NCBI RefSeq assembly: GCF_012641435.1
Contig: NZ_JABAIJ010000006.1
Span: 1 to 64,000 of the forward strand
Direction: 5' to 3'
Source of the DNA: Rhizobium sp. P38BS-XIX
GTDB lineage: Bacteria; Pseudomonadota; Alphaproteobacteria; Rhizobiales; Rhizobiaceae
DNA: 64,000 bases
The first letter of the stretch is position 1; each line of letters starts with the position of its first letter. The notes under the pieces were generated by a model that saw only the letters and a program-made list of their open reading frames with translations, did not search any database and was not told the origin of the DNA. Of the stretch, positions 40,867 to 49,973 are shown in pieces. The position numbers and the translations under genes were made by a program.

Positions 40867-41748
40867 ATGATCGAGATTCCCCGTCAAAAGCCGAAGTTCC
40901 GTTTTGCCCCGAGCCCAAACGGCCCGCTGCATCTCGGCCACGCGCTGTCGGCGATCCTCAACCACGATATGGCGGCGGAAGCAGGCGGCGATTTCCTGCT
41001 GCGCATCGAAGACATAGATCAGACGCGCTGCACACCCGATTTCGAAGCGGGGATATTTTCAGACCTCGCCTGGCTCGGCCTTCGCTGGCAGGAGCCGGTG
41101 CGCCGGCAGTCCGAGCATTTTGCGGCCTATCAGCAAGCCTTGCAGTCTCTGATCGGGCGTGGCCTCGTCTACCCCGCCTTTCTGACACGCGGCGAGGTCA
41201 AGGCGCGCGTTGCCGCCTTCGAGGCTGAAGGCAGATCCTGGCCGCGCGACCCCGATGGCACGCCGCTCTATCCACCCGACGATCGCGAGCGCAGCGAGAC
41301 CGAACGCCGGCGCCTGTTGGCAACGGACATGAAGCACGCCTGGCGTCTCGACATGGAAAAGGCTCTGGCAACCGCAGGCGGCCCATTGTACTGGGAGGAA
41401 AGCGGCGACGGCGAGACAGGCATTGTCCGCACCGATCCGGCTGTGTGGGGCGATGTCGTGCTCTCACGCTCGGATGCGCCCTCCAGCTACCATCTTTCCG
41501 TTGTGGTCGATGATGCCGTGCAGAAGATTACCCACGTCGTGCGTGGGCTCGACCTTTTCCACGCCACCTCGATCCATCGTCTGTTACAGACGCTGCTAGA
41601 TCTGCCGGAACCGCTCTATCATCACCATCGCCTACTGCTCGGCGCCGACGGCAACAAACTTTCCAAAAGCTTGGGCGATACAGGCCTCGCGGAATGGCGA
41701 CGGCAGGGCCTCTCACCGGTGGAGCTTCGCCGCCGTATCGGTCTCTGA
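40867..41748 (+). CDS. gluQ: Glutamyl-Q tRNA(Asp) synthetase
   Basis: Attaches glutamate to the queuosine of tRNA-Asp. The 293-residue protein is a truncated glutamyl-tRNA synthetase: it has the HIGH-like HLGH in FAPSPNGPLHLGHALSA and the KMSKS-like NKLSKS, but no anticodon-binding domain. The zinc cysteines found in E. coli YadB are absent near VYPAFLTRG, as I see it. AGAAGAAAG precedes ATG. The last 36 bases overlap the YihY gene on the other strand. Confidence 0.93.
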   Translation: MIEIPRQKPKFRFAPSPNGPLHLGHALSAILNHDMAAEAGGDFLLRIEDIDQTRCTPDFEAGIFSDLAWLGLRWQEPVRRQSEHFAAYQQALQSLIGRGLVYPAFLTRGEVKARVAAFEAEGRSWPRDPDGTPLYPPDDRERSETERRRLLATDMKHAWRLDMEKALATAGGPLYWEESGDGETGIVRTDPAVWGDVVLSRSDAPSSYHLSVVVDDAVQKITHVVRGLDLFHATSIHRLLQTLLDLPEPLYHHHRLLLGADGNKLSKSLGDTGLAEWRRQGLSPVELRRRIGL

Positions 41749-42648
41749 CGCGGGGAGCGTCTTTTCCGAGGGCGTCTCCGCCGGGCGATCACCGGTTTTG
41801 CCGAAGAGCATGCGCCGCACGCGGAATTTCATCAGCGCCGCATTGATCTCCGCCCCCATGATGAAGATCACGGCCAGCATGTAGAGAAAAATCAGCACGA
41901 TCATCACCGACGCCAGACCGGCATAGGTGGCGGTGTAGTTGGCGAAGGTCGAGAGATAATAGGCAAAGAGCAGCGCGCCGATCGACCAGCAGATCAAGGT
42001 CAGCAGCACGCCCGGAATGACGTCGAGCAGCCGCCTGCGGCCTGCCGCAAGCCACAAATGCAGGATCATCAGCCCCGCCAGAAGCAGAAAGATCGTGCCG
42101 TAGATCCGCCAGCTGAAAACGATGTCGAGGATATCGGCAAGCTTCGGCAGCCACTGCCTGGTGTAATTGAGCGCCAGCGGCACGGCGACCAGCAGGATGC
42201 TGAGGATGGCAAAGATCAGCACTGCGATCAGCACATAGCCGAGACTGGCGAGGCGGTTGAAATACCACGGCCGGGTCTCAGGCACGCGATAGGCGCGATT
42301 GAGGGAGATACGCAGCGCCTCGACACCGTTGGAGGCGAAGTAAGCTGCGGCAAGCACGGAGATCGTCAGAAGGCCGCCGCGAGGGATCGTCAGCACCTGC
42401 ACAACCTGATCTGCCACCGGCTTGGCGATCGCCTCCGGCCAGGTGTCGAAGATCAGGTGTACGGCGGTCGAGGAAAACTGACTGGCGCCGAGGAAGCTCG
42501 CGAGCGCCGTGCCGAAGATCAGAAAGGGAAACACGGCCAACAATGTCGAGAGCGCCACATGACTTGCCATGGCGAACCCGTCATCCTCGATGAAATGGAA
42601 CACAGCGTCGTAAATTACCTTGTAAGTCGTCCGCAGGCCTGTCGGCAT
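41713..42648 (-). CDS. YihY/BrkB family inner-membrane protein
   Basis: A 311-residue membrane protein with 6 hydrophobic segments. The N-terminal half has FIEDDGFAMASHVALSTLLAVFPFLIF, which is the YihY signature; the C-terminal membrane part ends in a hydrophilic tail (RVRRMLFG...). The family was once called ribonuclease BN; its real function is unknown. The start at 42648 has AGCGGAG 6 bases upstream. It overlaps gluQ by 36 bases at the 3' end. Confidence 0.9.
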   Translation of the reverse strand: MPTGLRTTYKVIYDAVFHFIEDDGFAMASHVALSTLLAVFPFLIFGTALASFLGASQFSSTAVHLIFDTWPEAIAKPVADQVVQVLTIPRGGLLTISVLAAAYFASNGVEALRISLNRAYRVPETRPWYFNRLASLGYVLIAVLIFAILSILLVAVPLALNYTRQWLPKLADILDIVFSWRIYGTIFLLLAGLMILHLWLAAGRRRLLDVIPGVLLTLICWSIGALLFAYYLSTFANYTATYAGLASVMIVLIFLYMLAVIFIMGAEINAALMKFRVRRMLFGKTGDRPAETPSEKTLPASETDTAAKLHR

Positions 42649-42760
42649 TCCATCTCCGCTCAACGTCGGTATTTCATCCGGCGGTTGTTACCGCTTGTCG
42701 ATTGTATCGGGTCCCTGAATATGGGAAACGAGTTCCGCTTTGTACAGGAATCATCTTCCC

Positions 42761-43594
42761 ATGACGGAACAACGCATAATCCTGCTAACTGGTTGCTCCT
42801 CCGGAATTGGCGCCTATTGCGCCCGGGCTTTGAGGGACGACGGATGGCGTGTTTTTGCGACCGTGCGAAAGGAGGCCGATCTCGCTCCTCTCGCTGCTGA
42901 TGGCATTGAAGCGCTCCTTCTCGACTACACGCAGCCCGAGACGATTTCCGCCGTCGTCGCAACTTTGCGCGAGCGCACCGGCGACCGTATCGACGCCCTC
43001 TTCAACAACGGCGCCTACGGGCAGCCGGGTGCGGTGGAGGATCTGTCGACCGATGTCTTGCGCGTGCAGTTCGAAACGAATTTCTTCGGCTGGCATGAGC
43101 TGACGCGCCAGATCCTGCCCCTGATGCGCAAGCAGGGCCATGGCCGCATCGTCAATTGCTCGTCCATTCTCGGGCTTGTCCCCTATCGCTTCCGCGGCGC
43201 CTACACCGCCTCGAAATTCGCGCTGGAAGGACTGACGATCACGCTCAGGATGGAGCTGCAGGATAGCGGCATTCATGTCAGCCTCATCGAGCCGGGCCCG
43301 ATCGCGACCCAGTTCACCGCCAATGCGCTCGCCAAGATCAACGAGCATGTCGACATCGAAGGCTCCGTGCATGCGGTGGAATACCGCAGGCAATTGCGGC
43401 GTCTGGACGGCTCAGGACCAATCAACAAGCATAAATTGGGACCCGAAGCGGTCTATGATGTGCTAAAATCGGCTTTGACCGTCAGGAATCCACGCCCGCA
43501 CTATCTGGTCACGACACCGGCCAAGCAGGGCGTGCTTCTGAAAAGGCTATTGCCGGCTAACCTTTTCTATCGTCTGATGCGCCGGCTGGACTGA
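42761..43594 (+). CDS. Short-chain dehydrogenase/reductase
   Basis: A 277-residue classical SDR with NAD(P)-binding TGCSSGIGAYCARAL at the N-terminus, NNGAYGQPGAVEDL, the catalytic Ser near NCSSILG, and Tyr-Lys in GAYTASKFALEGL. It most resembles the large group annotated as SDR family oxidoreductases acting on lipids or secondary alcohols. The substrate is unknown. AGGAA is 8 bases upstream. It is divergent from the YihY gene. Confidence 0.9.
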   Translation: MTEQRIILLTGCSSGIGAYCARALRDDGWRVFATVRKEADLAPLAADGIEALLLDYTQPETISAVVATLRERTGDRIDALFNNGAYGQPGAVEDLSTDVLRVQFETNFFGWHELTRQILPLMRKQGHGRIVNCSSILGLVPYRFRGAYTASKFALEGLTITLRMELQDSGIHVSLIEPGPIATQFTANALAKINEHVDIEGSVHAVEYRRQLRRLDGSGPINKHKLGPEAVYDVLKSALTVRNPRPHYLVTTPAKQGVLLKRLLPANLFYRLMRRLD

Positions 43595-43715
43595 CGCAGC
43601 TCTTGAGGAAACGCAGCAAGCGGTTCCGAAGGGAGTTGCGAAACAATCGTGAAGTTGAGCGGCCAGGGCATTTCGTTGAAAGCCCGGCTGCTTTGAAGAC
43701 AAGGATGGAGGAGCC

Positions 43716-43919
43716 ATGTCGACCTTTACCTATATCGCCGCCATCATTGTCATGGGACTTGTCGCGATCGTTCTCGTTCGCGGCCTGTTGAACATGATGA
43801 AAGGCGACAATCCGAACCTTTCCAATCGGCTGATGCAGCTGCGCGTGCTGCTGCAGGCGGTCGCGGTGATCCTGATCATGCTGACGCTATGGCTGACGGG
43901 CGGCGGTCGCCCGGCCTAG
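43716..43919 (+). CDS. HIG1-domain twin-transmembrane protein
   Basis: A 67-residue protein with two membrane helices (about 5-24 and 44-62) joined by a basic loop GDNPNLSNRLMQLRVLLQA, which is the HIG1 (hypoxia-induced) domain pattern. In mitochondria such proteins support the respiratory supercomplex; the bacterial role is unclear. GGAGGAG precedes ATG. The dispersed repeat at 43916 supplies the stop codon. The PduO gene follows. Confidence 0.82.
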   Translation: MSTFTYIAAIIVMGLVAIVLVRGLLNMMKGDNPNLSNRLMQLRVLLQAVAVILIMLTLWLTGGGRPA

Positions 43920-44009
43920 AACAATTCCCGGAAAATTGCTTAGCGGTTTCCCCGCCCGGAATTGCTGAAAACAAAGGGATAGAGCGTTTCGTGATCTGAC
44001 GAAAAGCGG
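43916..44009 (+). repeat. Dispersed intergenic repeat, copy A (RIME-like)
   Basis: About 94 bases starting CTAGAACAATTCC and ending GAAAAGCGG. It aligns across its length, with scattered mismatches and short gaps, to the reverse complement of 47684-47788. Internal partly palindromic segments (AGCGGTTT, CCGCCCGG) fit the rhizobial intergenic mosaic (RIME) type. The HIG1 stop codon TAG lies in its outer CTAGA. Confidence 0.8.
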
Positions 44010-44033
44010 AAGGCCTCTAACCGCAGGAATAAG

Positions 44034-44612
44034 ATGGTCAAGCTCAACAAGATCTATACCAAGACCGGCGACGACGGCACCACGGGCCTTGCCGCCGGCC
44101 CAAGACGACTGAAGCATGACCTGCGGGTTGAAAGCTATGGCACGGTCGACGAAACCAATTCCGCAATCGGCGTCGCCCGGCTGCATGTGGCAGATCGGCC
44201 CGAACTCGATGCCATGCTGATGCGCATCCAGAACGATCTCTTCGATCTCGGTGCGGATCTTTCGACGCCTGAGACCGACGAGCCGCTGGGCTATGAGCCG
44301 CTGCGCATTATCGACCATCAGGTCGAACGTCTCGAACATGATATCGATCGGCTCAACGCCGATCTCGATCCGCTGAAATCATTTGTCCTGCCGGCGGGCA
44401 GCGCCGCCTCCGCGCATCTGCACCTCGCCCGCACCATTGCCCGGCGTGCCGAGCGCCTGATGGTGGCGCTGTCACGTGAACAGGGTGAGCGCGTGAGCCT
44501 GGCTGCGCTGAAATATATCAACCGGCTCTCCGATTTCCTTTTCGTCGCCGCGCGCCATTCAAACGACAAAGGGCGCGCCGACGTGCTGTGGGTTCCCGGC
44601 AAGAATCGCTGA
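44034..44612 (+). CDS. Cob(I)alamin adenosyltransferase, PduO type
   Basis: Transfers the adenosyl group of ATP to cob(I)alamin, making adenosylcobalamin. The 192-residue protein opens with the ATP-binding YTKTGDDGTTGL and has GTVDETNSAIGVAR, followed by RIQNDLFDLGADL and RRAERLMV, all typical of the PduO/MMAB family. GCAGGAA precedes ATG. A cobalamin-dependent enzyme such as methylmalonyl-CoA mutase is not seen nearby. Confidence 0.94.
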   Translation: MVKLNKIYTKTGDDGTTGLAAGPRRLKHDLRVESYGTVDETNSAIGVARLHVADRPELDAMLMRIQNDLFDLGADLSTPETDEPLGYEPLRIIDHQVERLEHDIDRLNADLDPLKSFVLPAGSAASAHLHLARTIARRAERLMVALSREQGERVSLAALKYINRLSDFLFVAARHSNDKGRADVLWVPGKNR

Positions 44613-44643
44613 TGTCGCAAACCAATCATCGAAGGCATACGTA

Positions 44644-44659
44644 TTGACGTTGACGTAAA
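44644..44659. promoter_or_regulatory. Imperfect palindrome upstream of etfB
   Basis: TTGACGTTGACGTAAA, 12 of 16 positions palindromic, about 150 bases before the etfB start. It recalls the TTGACGT/ACGTAAA-type operators of LiuR-like regulators of acyl-CoA metabolism, but I cannot name the regulator. A near-identical 16-mer is at 58376. Confidence 0.4.
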
Positions 44660-44807
44660 CGTTATTTATGCCTTTCAAGCAATCTGCCTATCTGCGGCAT
44701 GGAAGCGTTGTAATTGGGGGAAAAACGCGTATCCATGTCGCCATTCGACAAACGGAGCGGCGCTGAACAGGCCATGTTCTATAGCGCAGTGTTGAAGGAA
44801 GGACATC

Positions 44808-45557
44808 ATGAAGATTCTCGTGCCAGTAAAGCGGGTGGTTGACTACAACGTAAAGATCCGGGTTAAGCCGGATGGGACAGGCGTTGAGTTGTCGAACGTG
44901 AAGATGTCGATGAACCCGTTCGACGAGATCTCGGTCGAAGAGGCGCTGCGGCTGAAGGAAGCCGGCAAGGCGGAGGAAGTCGTCGTCGTGTCGATCGGAC
45001 CTGCCAAGGCCGAGGAAACGCTGCGCACGGCGCTCGCCATGGGCGCGGACCGCGCCATTCTGGTCGAGACCGACGATGCCGTCGAGCCGCTCGCCGTCGC
45101 CAAGATCCTCAAGGGCGTTGCTGACGCCGAGCAACCTGGCCTCATCATCGTCGGCAAGCAGGCGATCGATGACGACAGCAACCAGACCGGCCAGATGCTG
45201 GCAGCCCTCTTGGGCACCGCTCAGGCAACCTTCGCCTCGAAGATCGAGATCGGTGAAGGCAGCGCCAAGGTCACCCGCGAAGTCGATGGCGGCCTGCAGA
45301 CGATCGAAGTCAAGCTCCCGGCTGTCGTCACGTCGGACCTTCGCCTCAACGAGCCGCGCTATGCCTCGCTGCCGAACATCATGAAGGCCAAGAAGAAGCC
45401 GCTCGACAAGAAGTCGCCTGCCGATTTCGGCGTGTCGACCGAGCCGCGTCTGAAGGTCCTGAAGACGGAAGAGCCGTCGGGTCGCAAGGCAGGCGTCAAG
45501 GTCAAGTCGGTCGCCGAGCTGGTCGAAAAGCTCAAGACCGAAGCCGGCGTCCTGTAA
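44808..45557 (+). CDS. etfB: Electron transfer flavoprotein beta subunit
   Basis: Smaller subunit of the soluble electron transfer flavoprotein, which takes electrons from acyl-CoA and other dehydrogenases to ETF-quinone oxidoreductase. The 249-residue protein starts MKILVPVKRVVDYNVKI, a diagnostic N-terminus, and has the AMP-binding loop region GKQAIDDDSNQTGQ and the ETF beta signature VTREVDGGLQTIEVKLPAV. GAAGGA precedes ATG. etfA follows 27 bases later. Confidence 0.97.
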   Translation: MKILVPVKRVVDYNVKIRVKPDGTGVELSNVKMSMNPFDEISVEEALRLKEAGKAEEVVVVSIGPAKAEETLRTALAMGADRAILVETDDAVEPLAVAKILKGVADAEQPGLIIVGKQAIDDDSNQTGQMLAALLGTAQATFASKIEIGEGSAKVTREVDGGLQTIEVKLPAVVTSDLRLNEPRYASLPNIMKAKKKPLDKKSPADFGVSTEPRLKVLKTEEPSGRKAGVKVKSVAELVEKLKTEAGVL

Positions 45558-45584
45558 CCCAGTCCGAACGAGGAGTTAGACATC

Positions 45585-46514
45585 ATGGCCATTCTTCTTC
45601 TGGCTGATCACGATAATGCCCATCTCTCCGACCAGACCGCCAAGGCGCTGACGGCGGCAACCAAGATCGGCGGCGACATCCATATACTCGTCGCCGGTGC
45701 CGGCGCCCAGGCTGCGGCTGGCGAAGCTGCAAAGCTCGCCGGCGTCTCGAAGGTGCTGGTTGCCGAAGACGCAAGTCTTGCCAACAATCTGGCAGAGCCG
45801 CTCGCAGCATTGATCGTTTCTCTCGCCGGCTCCTACGACACCATCATCGGTGCTGCGACCTCGGTCGGCAAGAACGTGCTGCCGCGCGTCGCCGCCCTTC
45901 TCGATGTCGCCCAGGTCTCGGAAATCATCGAAGTCGTTTCCGCCGACACCTTCAAGCGCCCGATCTACGCCGGCAATGCCATCCAGACGGTACAGTCGAC
46001 CGACGCCAAGAAGGTCATCACCGTGCGCACCGCCTCCTTCGCCTCCGCTGCCGAAGGCGGTTCGGCTTCGGTCGAGACGGTGTCTGCGGCTGCCAATCCC
46101 GGCCTTTCCACGTTCGTCGGCGATGCGCTGTCGTCTTCGGATCGTCCGGAGCTGACGTCCGCCAAGATCATCATCTCGGGCGGTCGTGCGCTTGGCTCTG
46201 CCGAAAAGTTCAAGGAAGTCATCCTTCCGGTCGCGGACAAGCTCGGTGCTGCCGTCGGCGCATCGCGCGCTGCCGTCGATGCCGGCTACGCCCCGAACGA
46301 TTGGCAGGTGGGTCAGACGGGCAAGGTGGTCGCACCACAGCTCTACATCGCCTGCGGCATCTCCGGCGCCATCCAGCATCTGGCCGGCATGAAGGATTCG
46401 AAGGTCATCGTCGCGATCAACAAGGACGAGGAAGCCCCGATCTTCCAGATCGCCGACTATGGGCTCGTCGCCGACCTTTTCGAAGCCCTGCCGGAACTTC
46501 AAAAGACGCTGTGA
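45585..46514 (+). CDS. etfA: Electron transfer flavoprotein alpha subunit
   Basis: FAD-binding subunit of the flavoprotein. The 309-residue protein has the alpha N-terminal domain and a C-terminal FAD domain with GQTGKVVAPQLYIACGISG, AIQHLAGMKDS and IADYGLVADL, the family signature. AGGAG precedes the start. It is followed by a likely terminator at 46581-46608, so the hbd gene has its own unit or is read through. Confidence 0.97.
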   Translation: MAILLLADHDNAHLSDQTAKALTAATKIGGDIHILVAGAGAQAAAGEAAKLAGVSKVLVAEDASLANNLAEPLAALIVSLAGSYDTIIGAATSVGKNVLPRVAALLDVAQVSEIIEVVSADTFKRPIYAGNAIQTVQSTDAKKVITVRTASFASAAEGGSASVETVSAAANPGLSTFVGDALSSSDRPELTSAKIIISGGRALGSAEKFKEVILPVADKLGAAVGASRAAVDAGYAPNDWQVGQTGKVVAPQLYIACGISGAIQHLAGMKDSKVIVAINKDEEAPIFQIADYGLVADLFEALPELQKTL

Positions 46515-46580
46515 TCGGTTCGATTGGGTTTCTCGCAGTTGCGAGACACTGGAAAATCGTCTCTTATAGGTCTATCAATC

Positions 46581-46608
46581 TTTGCCGGGCTAGAAATGGC
46601 CCGGCAAA
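46581..46608 (+). terminator. Terminator hairpin after etfA
   Basis: TTTGCCGGGC and GCCCGGCAAA form a perfect 10-base stem with an 8-base loop, followed by TTTGTGG, 67 bases past the etfA stop. Fits a Rho-independent terminator with a short T tract. Confidence 0.7.
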
Positions 46609-46660
46609 TTTGTGGTTAAGAGCATAAGCGCATCGCCAGGAGCGCGCCGGGGAGTTGGCA

Positions 46661-47539
46661 ATGAGTTCGCTGAAGACGATCGGTATTATCGGCGCGGGCC
46701 AGATGGGCTGCGGCATCGCCCATGTGTCCGCCATGGCCGGCTATAAGGTTCACATCTACGATCTCTCGCAGGATCGCATCGAAAGCGGCCTTGCAACCAT
46801 CAACGGCAACCTTGCCCGCCAGGTCGCCTCCGGCAAGACCAGCGACGAAGACCGCAAGGCTGCGCTTGCTCTCATCACCGGGTCGAGCGATCTCAACGAT
46901 CTCGCTCCGGTCGATCTTGCCATCGAAGCCGCAACCGAAGACGAAAGCGTCAAGCGCAAGATCTATTCCCAGGTCTGCCCGGTTCTGAAGCCGGAAGCGC
47001 TGCTGGCCACGAACACGTCGTCGCTGTCGATCACACGCCTCGCCTCCGCCACCGACCGTCCCGAACGCTTCATGGGCATCCACTTCATGAACCCGGTCCC
47101 GGTGATGAAGCTGGTGGAACTGGTACGCGGCATCGCCACCGACGAATCGACGTTCTCGACCGCAAAGGCCTATGTGTCCTCGCTGGAAAAGACGATCACC
47201 GTTGCCGAAGACTTCCCGGCGTTCATCGTCAACCGCATCCTGCTGCCGATGATCAACGAAGCGATCTATACGCTTTATGAAGGCGTCGGAACCGTCGATG
47301 CCATCGACACGGCGATGCGTCTTGGCGCCAATCACCCGATGGGCCCGCTACAGCTTGCGGACTTCATCGGCCTCGACACCTGCCTGTCGATCATGCAGGT
47401 GCTGCACGACGGCCTCGCCGACTCCAAGTATCGCCCCTGCCCGCTGCTGGTGAAGTATGTCGAAGCCGGCTGGCTCGGCCGCAAATCCGGCCGCGGTTTC
47501 TATGACTACCGCGGCGAAACGCCGGTTCCGACACGGTAA
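46661..47539 (+). CDS. hbdA: 3-hydroxybutyryl-CoA dehydrogenase
   Basis: NAD(P)-dependent oxidation of 3-hydroxyacyl-CoA, in butyrate or beta-oxidation. The 292-residue protein has the Rossmann motif GIIGAGQMGCGIAHVSA, NTSSLSIT, and the catalytic HFMNPVPVM and FPAFIVNRILLPMINEA. Length fits the stand-alone enzyme rather than FadB. Start ATG 46661 follows GGGAG by 6 bases; TTG 46655 is less likely. Following etfAB directly, it supports a shared role in acyl-CoA oxidation. Confidence 0.95.
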   Translation: MSSLKTIGIIGAGQMGCGIAHVSAMAGYKVHIYDLSQDRIESGLATINGNLARQVASGKTSDEDRKAALALITGSSDLNDLAPVDLAIEAATEDESVKRKIYSQVCPVLKPEALLATNTSSLSITRLASATDRPERFMGIHFMNPVPVMKLVELVRGIATDESTFSTAKAYVSSLEKTITVAEDFPAFIVNRILLPMINEAIYTLYEGVGTVDAIDTAMRLGANHPMGPLQLADFIGLDTCLSIMQVLHDGLADSKYRPCPLLVKYVEAGWLGRKSGRGFYDYRGETPVPTR

Positions 47540-47683
47540 TTCTGGATCAACCCGGATCGCTCAAGGCTTCGGTCTTTGACGGTGAAGGTCGGCCTCGCGC
47601 CTGCCACGAATGATCACATCTCCTCGCAAGAAGAAAACCCAACGCGCATGCGACCATGAGCGTTGGTGACCATGCAAATTGCC

Positions 47684-47788
47684 TAGAGCGGTTCAGCTTT
47701 TCACGGAATCCTCAAACCGCTCTATTTCTTTGTTATCTAGCAATCCCGGGCGGTAAACCGCTGCGCAGTTTTCCTGGAATTGCTCTAG
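47684..47788 (-). repeat. Dispersed intergenic repeat, copy B (RIME-like)
   Basis: Reverse-strand partner of the repeat at 43916. Reading on the reverse strand it starts CTAGAGCAATTCC, whose TAG is the tlpA stop codon, and continues with the same AGCGGTTT/CCGCCC and ATAGAGCG blocks. The extra far end forms an inverted pair AGAGCGGTT/AACCGCTCT-like. Confidence 0.8.
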
Positions 47789-48450
47789 ATGCCTGTCGCC
47801 GCCTTCACCAGGGATTTCGCATCCTCGCTGTCCCAAGCGGCCGGACCGTTCATGGCCGACAGCAGGCAGCCCTTGTCGTCGATGAGCAGCGTCACCGGCA
47901 GGCCGAAGGCGAGGCCCTGCTTCTTCAGCACATTGAACACGCCCATGGTGTTGTCACGGTAATAGTTGAGCTTGTCGATGGCATATTCCGTGCGGAAAGC
48001 CTTCGTCTTTTCATCATCGCCTGTGTCGATGTTGATGGCGACCACCTCGAACTTGTCGCTGCCCGCACTCTTCTCGAGCGTGTTCAAGGCCGGCATTTCC
48101 TCGCGGCACGGCACGCACCAGGTCGCCCAGACATTCAAGAGCACGGTCTTGCCGGCGAAGCTGCTGATCGACAGCGGCTGGCCTTCGGCACCCTTGAAGG
48201 AAACGTCCTTCAGCGAAATCGGTGCCGGTGGCACGCTCATGGCGGCGACCTGTCCCTTGGTGAAGGGCTTTAAGGCAGCAGCACGATCCCTAGCCGATCC
48301 GCATTGATCGGCTGCGGCGGTTTCACCAACGCCATTGCCATACCCCGCCTCCTTCACGTATACCGCTGCCGCGCCGGCAATAACCCCAGCGACGGCGGCA
48401 AGCAGAACAAGTTTCATGGACGGCAGACCGAACGGCTTCTTTGCTGTCAT
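47785..48450 (-). CDS. tlpA: TlpA family thiol:disulfide interchange protein
   Basis: Periplasmic, membrane-anchored thioredoxin-like reductase, in rhizobia needed for cytochrome aa3 maturation. The 221-residue protein has one N-terminal hydrophobic anchor (about 12-32) and the redox motif WATWCVPCREE, i.e. CVPC, near residue 116. FGLPVTLLID supplies the cis-proline. It is divergent from argH with 23 bases between starts. The stop codon falls within the repeat at 47684-47788. Confidence 0.9.
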   Translation of the reverse strand: MTAKKPFGLPSMKLVLLAAVAGVIAGAAAVYVKEAGYGNGVGETAAADQCGSARDRAAALKPFTKGQVAAMSVPPAPISLKDVSFKGAEGQPLSISSFAGKTVLLNVWATWCVPCREEMPALNTLEKSAGSDKFEVVAINIDTGDDEKTKAFRTEYAIDKLNYYRDNTMGVFNVLKKQGLAFGLPVTLLIDDKGCLLSAMNGPAAWDSEDAKSLVKAATGI

Positions 48451-48473
48451 TACATTCTCCAGGTGGGCATCTC

Positions 48474-49874
48474 ATGACTGACGGCACGGACACCAAATCC
48501 TCCAACCAGATGTGGGGCGGGCGTTTCGCTTCCGGCCCCGCGGCGATCATGGAGGAGATAAATGCCTCGATCGGTTTCGACAAGAAGCTGTTTGCTCAGG
48601 ATATCCGCGGCTCAATCGCGCATGCAAGCATGCTGGCGCATCAAGGCATCATTTCAACCGAGGATAAAGACAAGATCGTTCACGGCCTGAACACGATCCT
48701 GTCAGAGATCGAAAGCGGCAATTTCGAATTCTCGCGCCGTCTCGAAGACATCCATATGAACATCGAGGCGCGGCTTGCAACGCTCATCGGCCCCGCCGCC
48801 GGCCGCCTGCATACCGCCCGTTCGCGCAACGACCAGGTGGCGCTCGATTTCCGCCTCTGGGTGAAGGAAGAGCTACAGAAGTGCGAACAGGCGCTGACCG
48901 ATCTCATCGCGGCCTTCCTTGAGCGCGCGGAAGAGCATGCGGAAACCGTCATGCCGGGCTTTACGCATCTGCAGACGGCGCAGCCGGTCACCTTCGGCCA
49001 TCATTGCATGGCCTATGTCGAAATGTTCGGCCGCGACCGTTCGCGCGTGCGCCACGCCATCGAACATATGGACGAATCGCCGATCGGCGCAGCGGCTCTC
49101 GCCGGCACCGGCTTCCCGATCGATCGCCATATGACCGCGAAAGCACTCGGCTTCCGCGAGCCGACACGGAATTCGATCGACACCGTCTCCGACCGCGATT
49201 TCGCACTCGAATTCCTGTCGATCGCGGCGATATCAGGCATGCACTTGTCGCGCCTTGCCGAAGAGATCGTCATCTGGTCGACGCCGCAGTTCGGCTTCGT
49301 GCGCCTGTCCGACGCCTTTTCCACCGGCTCCTCGATCATGCCGCAGAAGAAGAACCCCGATGCCGCCGAACTGGTGCGCGCCAAGACCGGGCGCATCAAC
49401 GGCTCTCTCGTGGCGCTGCTGACCATCATGAAGGGCCTGCCGCTCGCCTACTCCAAGGACATGCAGGAAGACAAGGAACAGGTGTTCGACGCCGCAGAAA
49501 GCCTTGAACTCGCCATCGCCGCAATGACCGGCATGGTACGCGACCTGACCATCAATACCGCCCGCATGAAGGCCGCCGCCGGCTCCGGCTATTCCACCGC
49601 CACCGACCTTGCCGACTGGCTGGTGCGGGAAGCAGGTCTGCCCTTCCGCGACGCTCATCATGTGACGGGACGCGCCGTGGCGCTTGCCGAAAGCAAGTCC
49701 TGCGATCTCGCCCAGCTGTCTCTCGAGGAGCTGCAGGCAATCAACCCTGCCATCACCGACAAGATCTTCGACGTACTCACCGTCGAGGCCTCGGTTGCCA
49801 GCCGCAAAAGTTTCGGCGGCACCGCACCTTCGGAGGTGCGCAAGCAGATCGCCTTCTGGCGCGCTCGCAACTGA
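48474..49874 (+). CDS. argH: Argininosuccinate lyase
   Basis: Last step of arginine synthesis, splitting argininosuccinate to arginine and fumarate. The 466-residue protein has the superfamily signature GSSIMPQKKNPD (about 275) and MWGGRFASGPA near the N-terminus. The start ATG 48474 is preceded by AGGTGGG; the frame upstream to 48441 overlaps the tlpA start and is rejected. lptM follows about 100 bases later. argJ at 21.2 kb belongs to the same pathway but is unlinked. Confidence 0.97.
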   Translation: MTDGTDTKSSNQMWGGRFASGPAAIMEEINASIGFDKKLFAQDIRGSIAHASMLAHQGIISTEDKDKIVHGLNTILSEIESGNFEFSRRLEDIHMNIEARLATLIGPAAGRLHTARSRNDQVALDFRLWVKEELQKCEQALTDLIAAFLERAEEHAETVMPGFTHLQTAQPVTFGHHCMAYVEMFGRDRSRVRHAIEHMDESPIGAAALAGTGFPIDRHMTAKALGFREPTRNSIDTVSDRDFALEFLSIAAISGMHLSRLAEEIVIWSTPQFGFVRLSDAFSTGSSIMPQKKNPDAAELVRAKTGRINGSLVALLTIMKGLPLAYSKDMQEDKEQVFDAAESLELAIAAMTGMVRDLTINTARMKAAAGSGYSTATDLADWLVREAGLPFRDAHHVTGRAVALAESKSCDLAQLSLEELQAINPAITDKIFDVLTVEASVASRKSFGGTAPSEVRKQIAFWRARN

Positions 49875-49973
49875 AAAGACTGACGAAAACGCAAGCAAAC
49901 AATCGGGGTGCACAAGACGCGGAAACTTCGCTAAGAAGAGTGACTTCCGCGTTTATCGCCCAAGAGGATTTCG

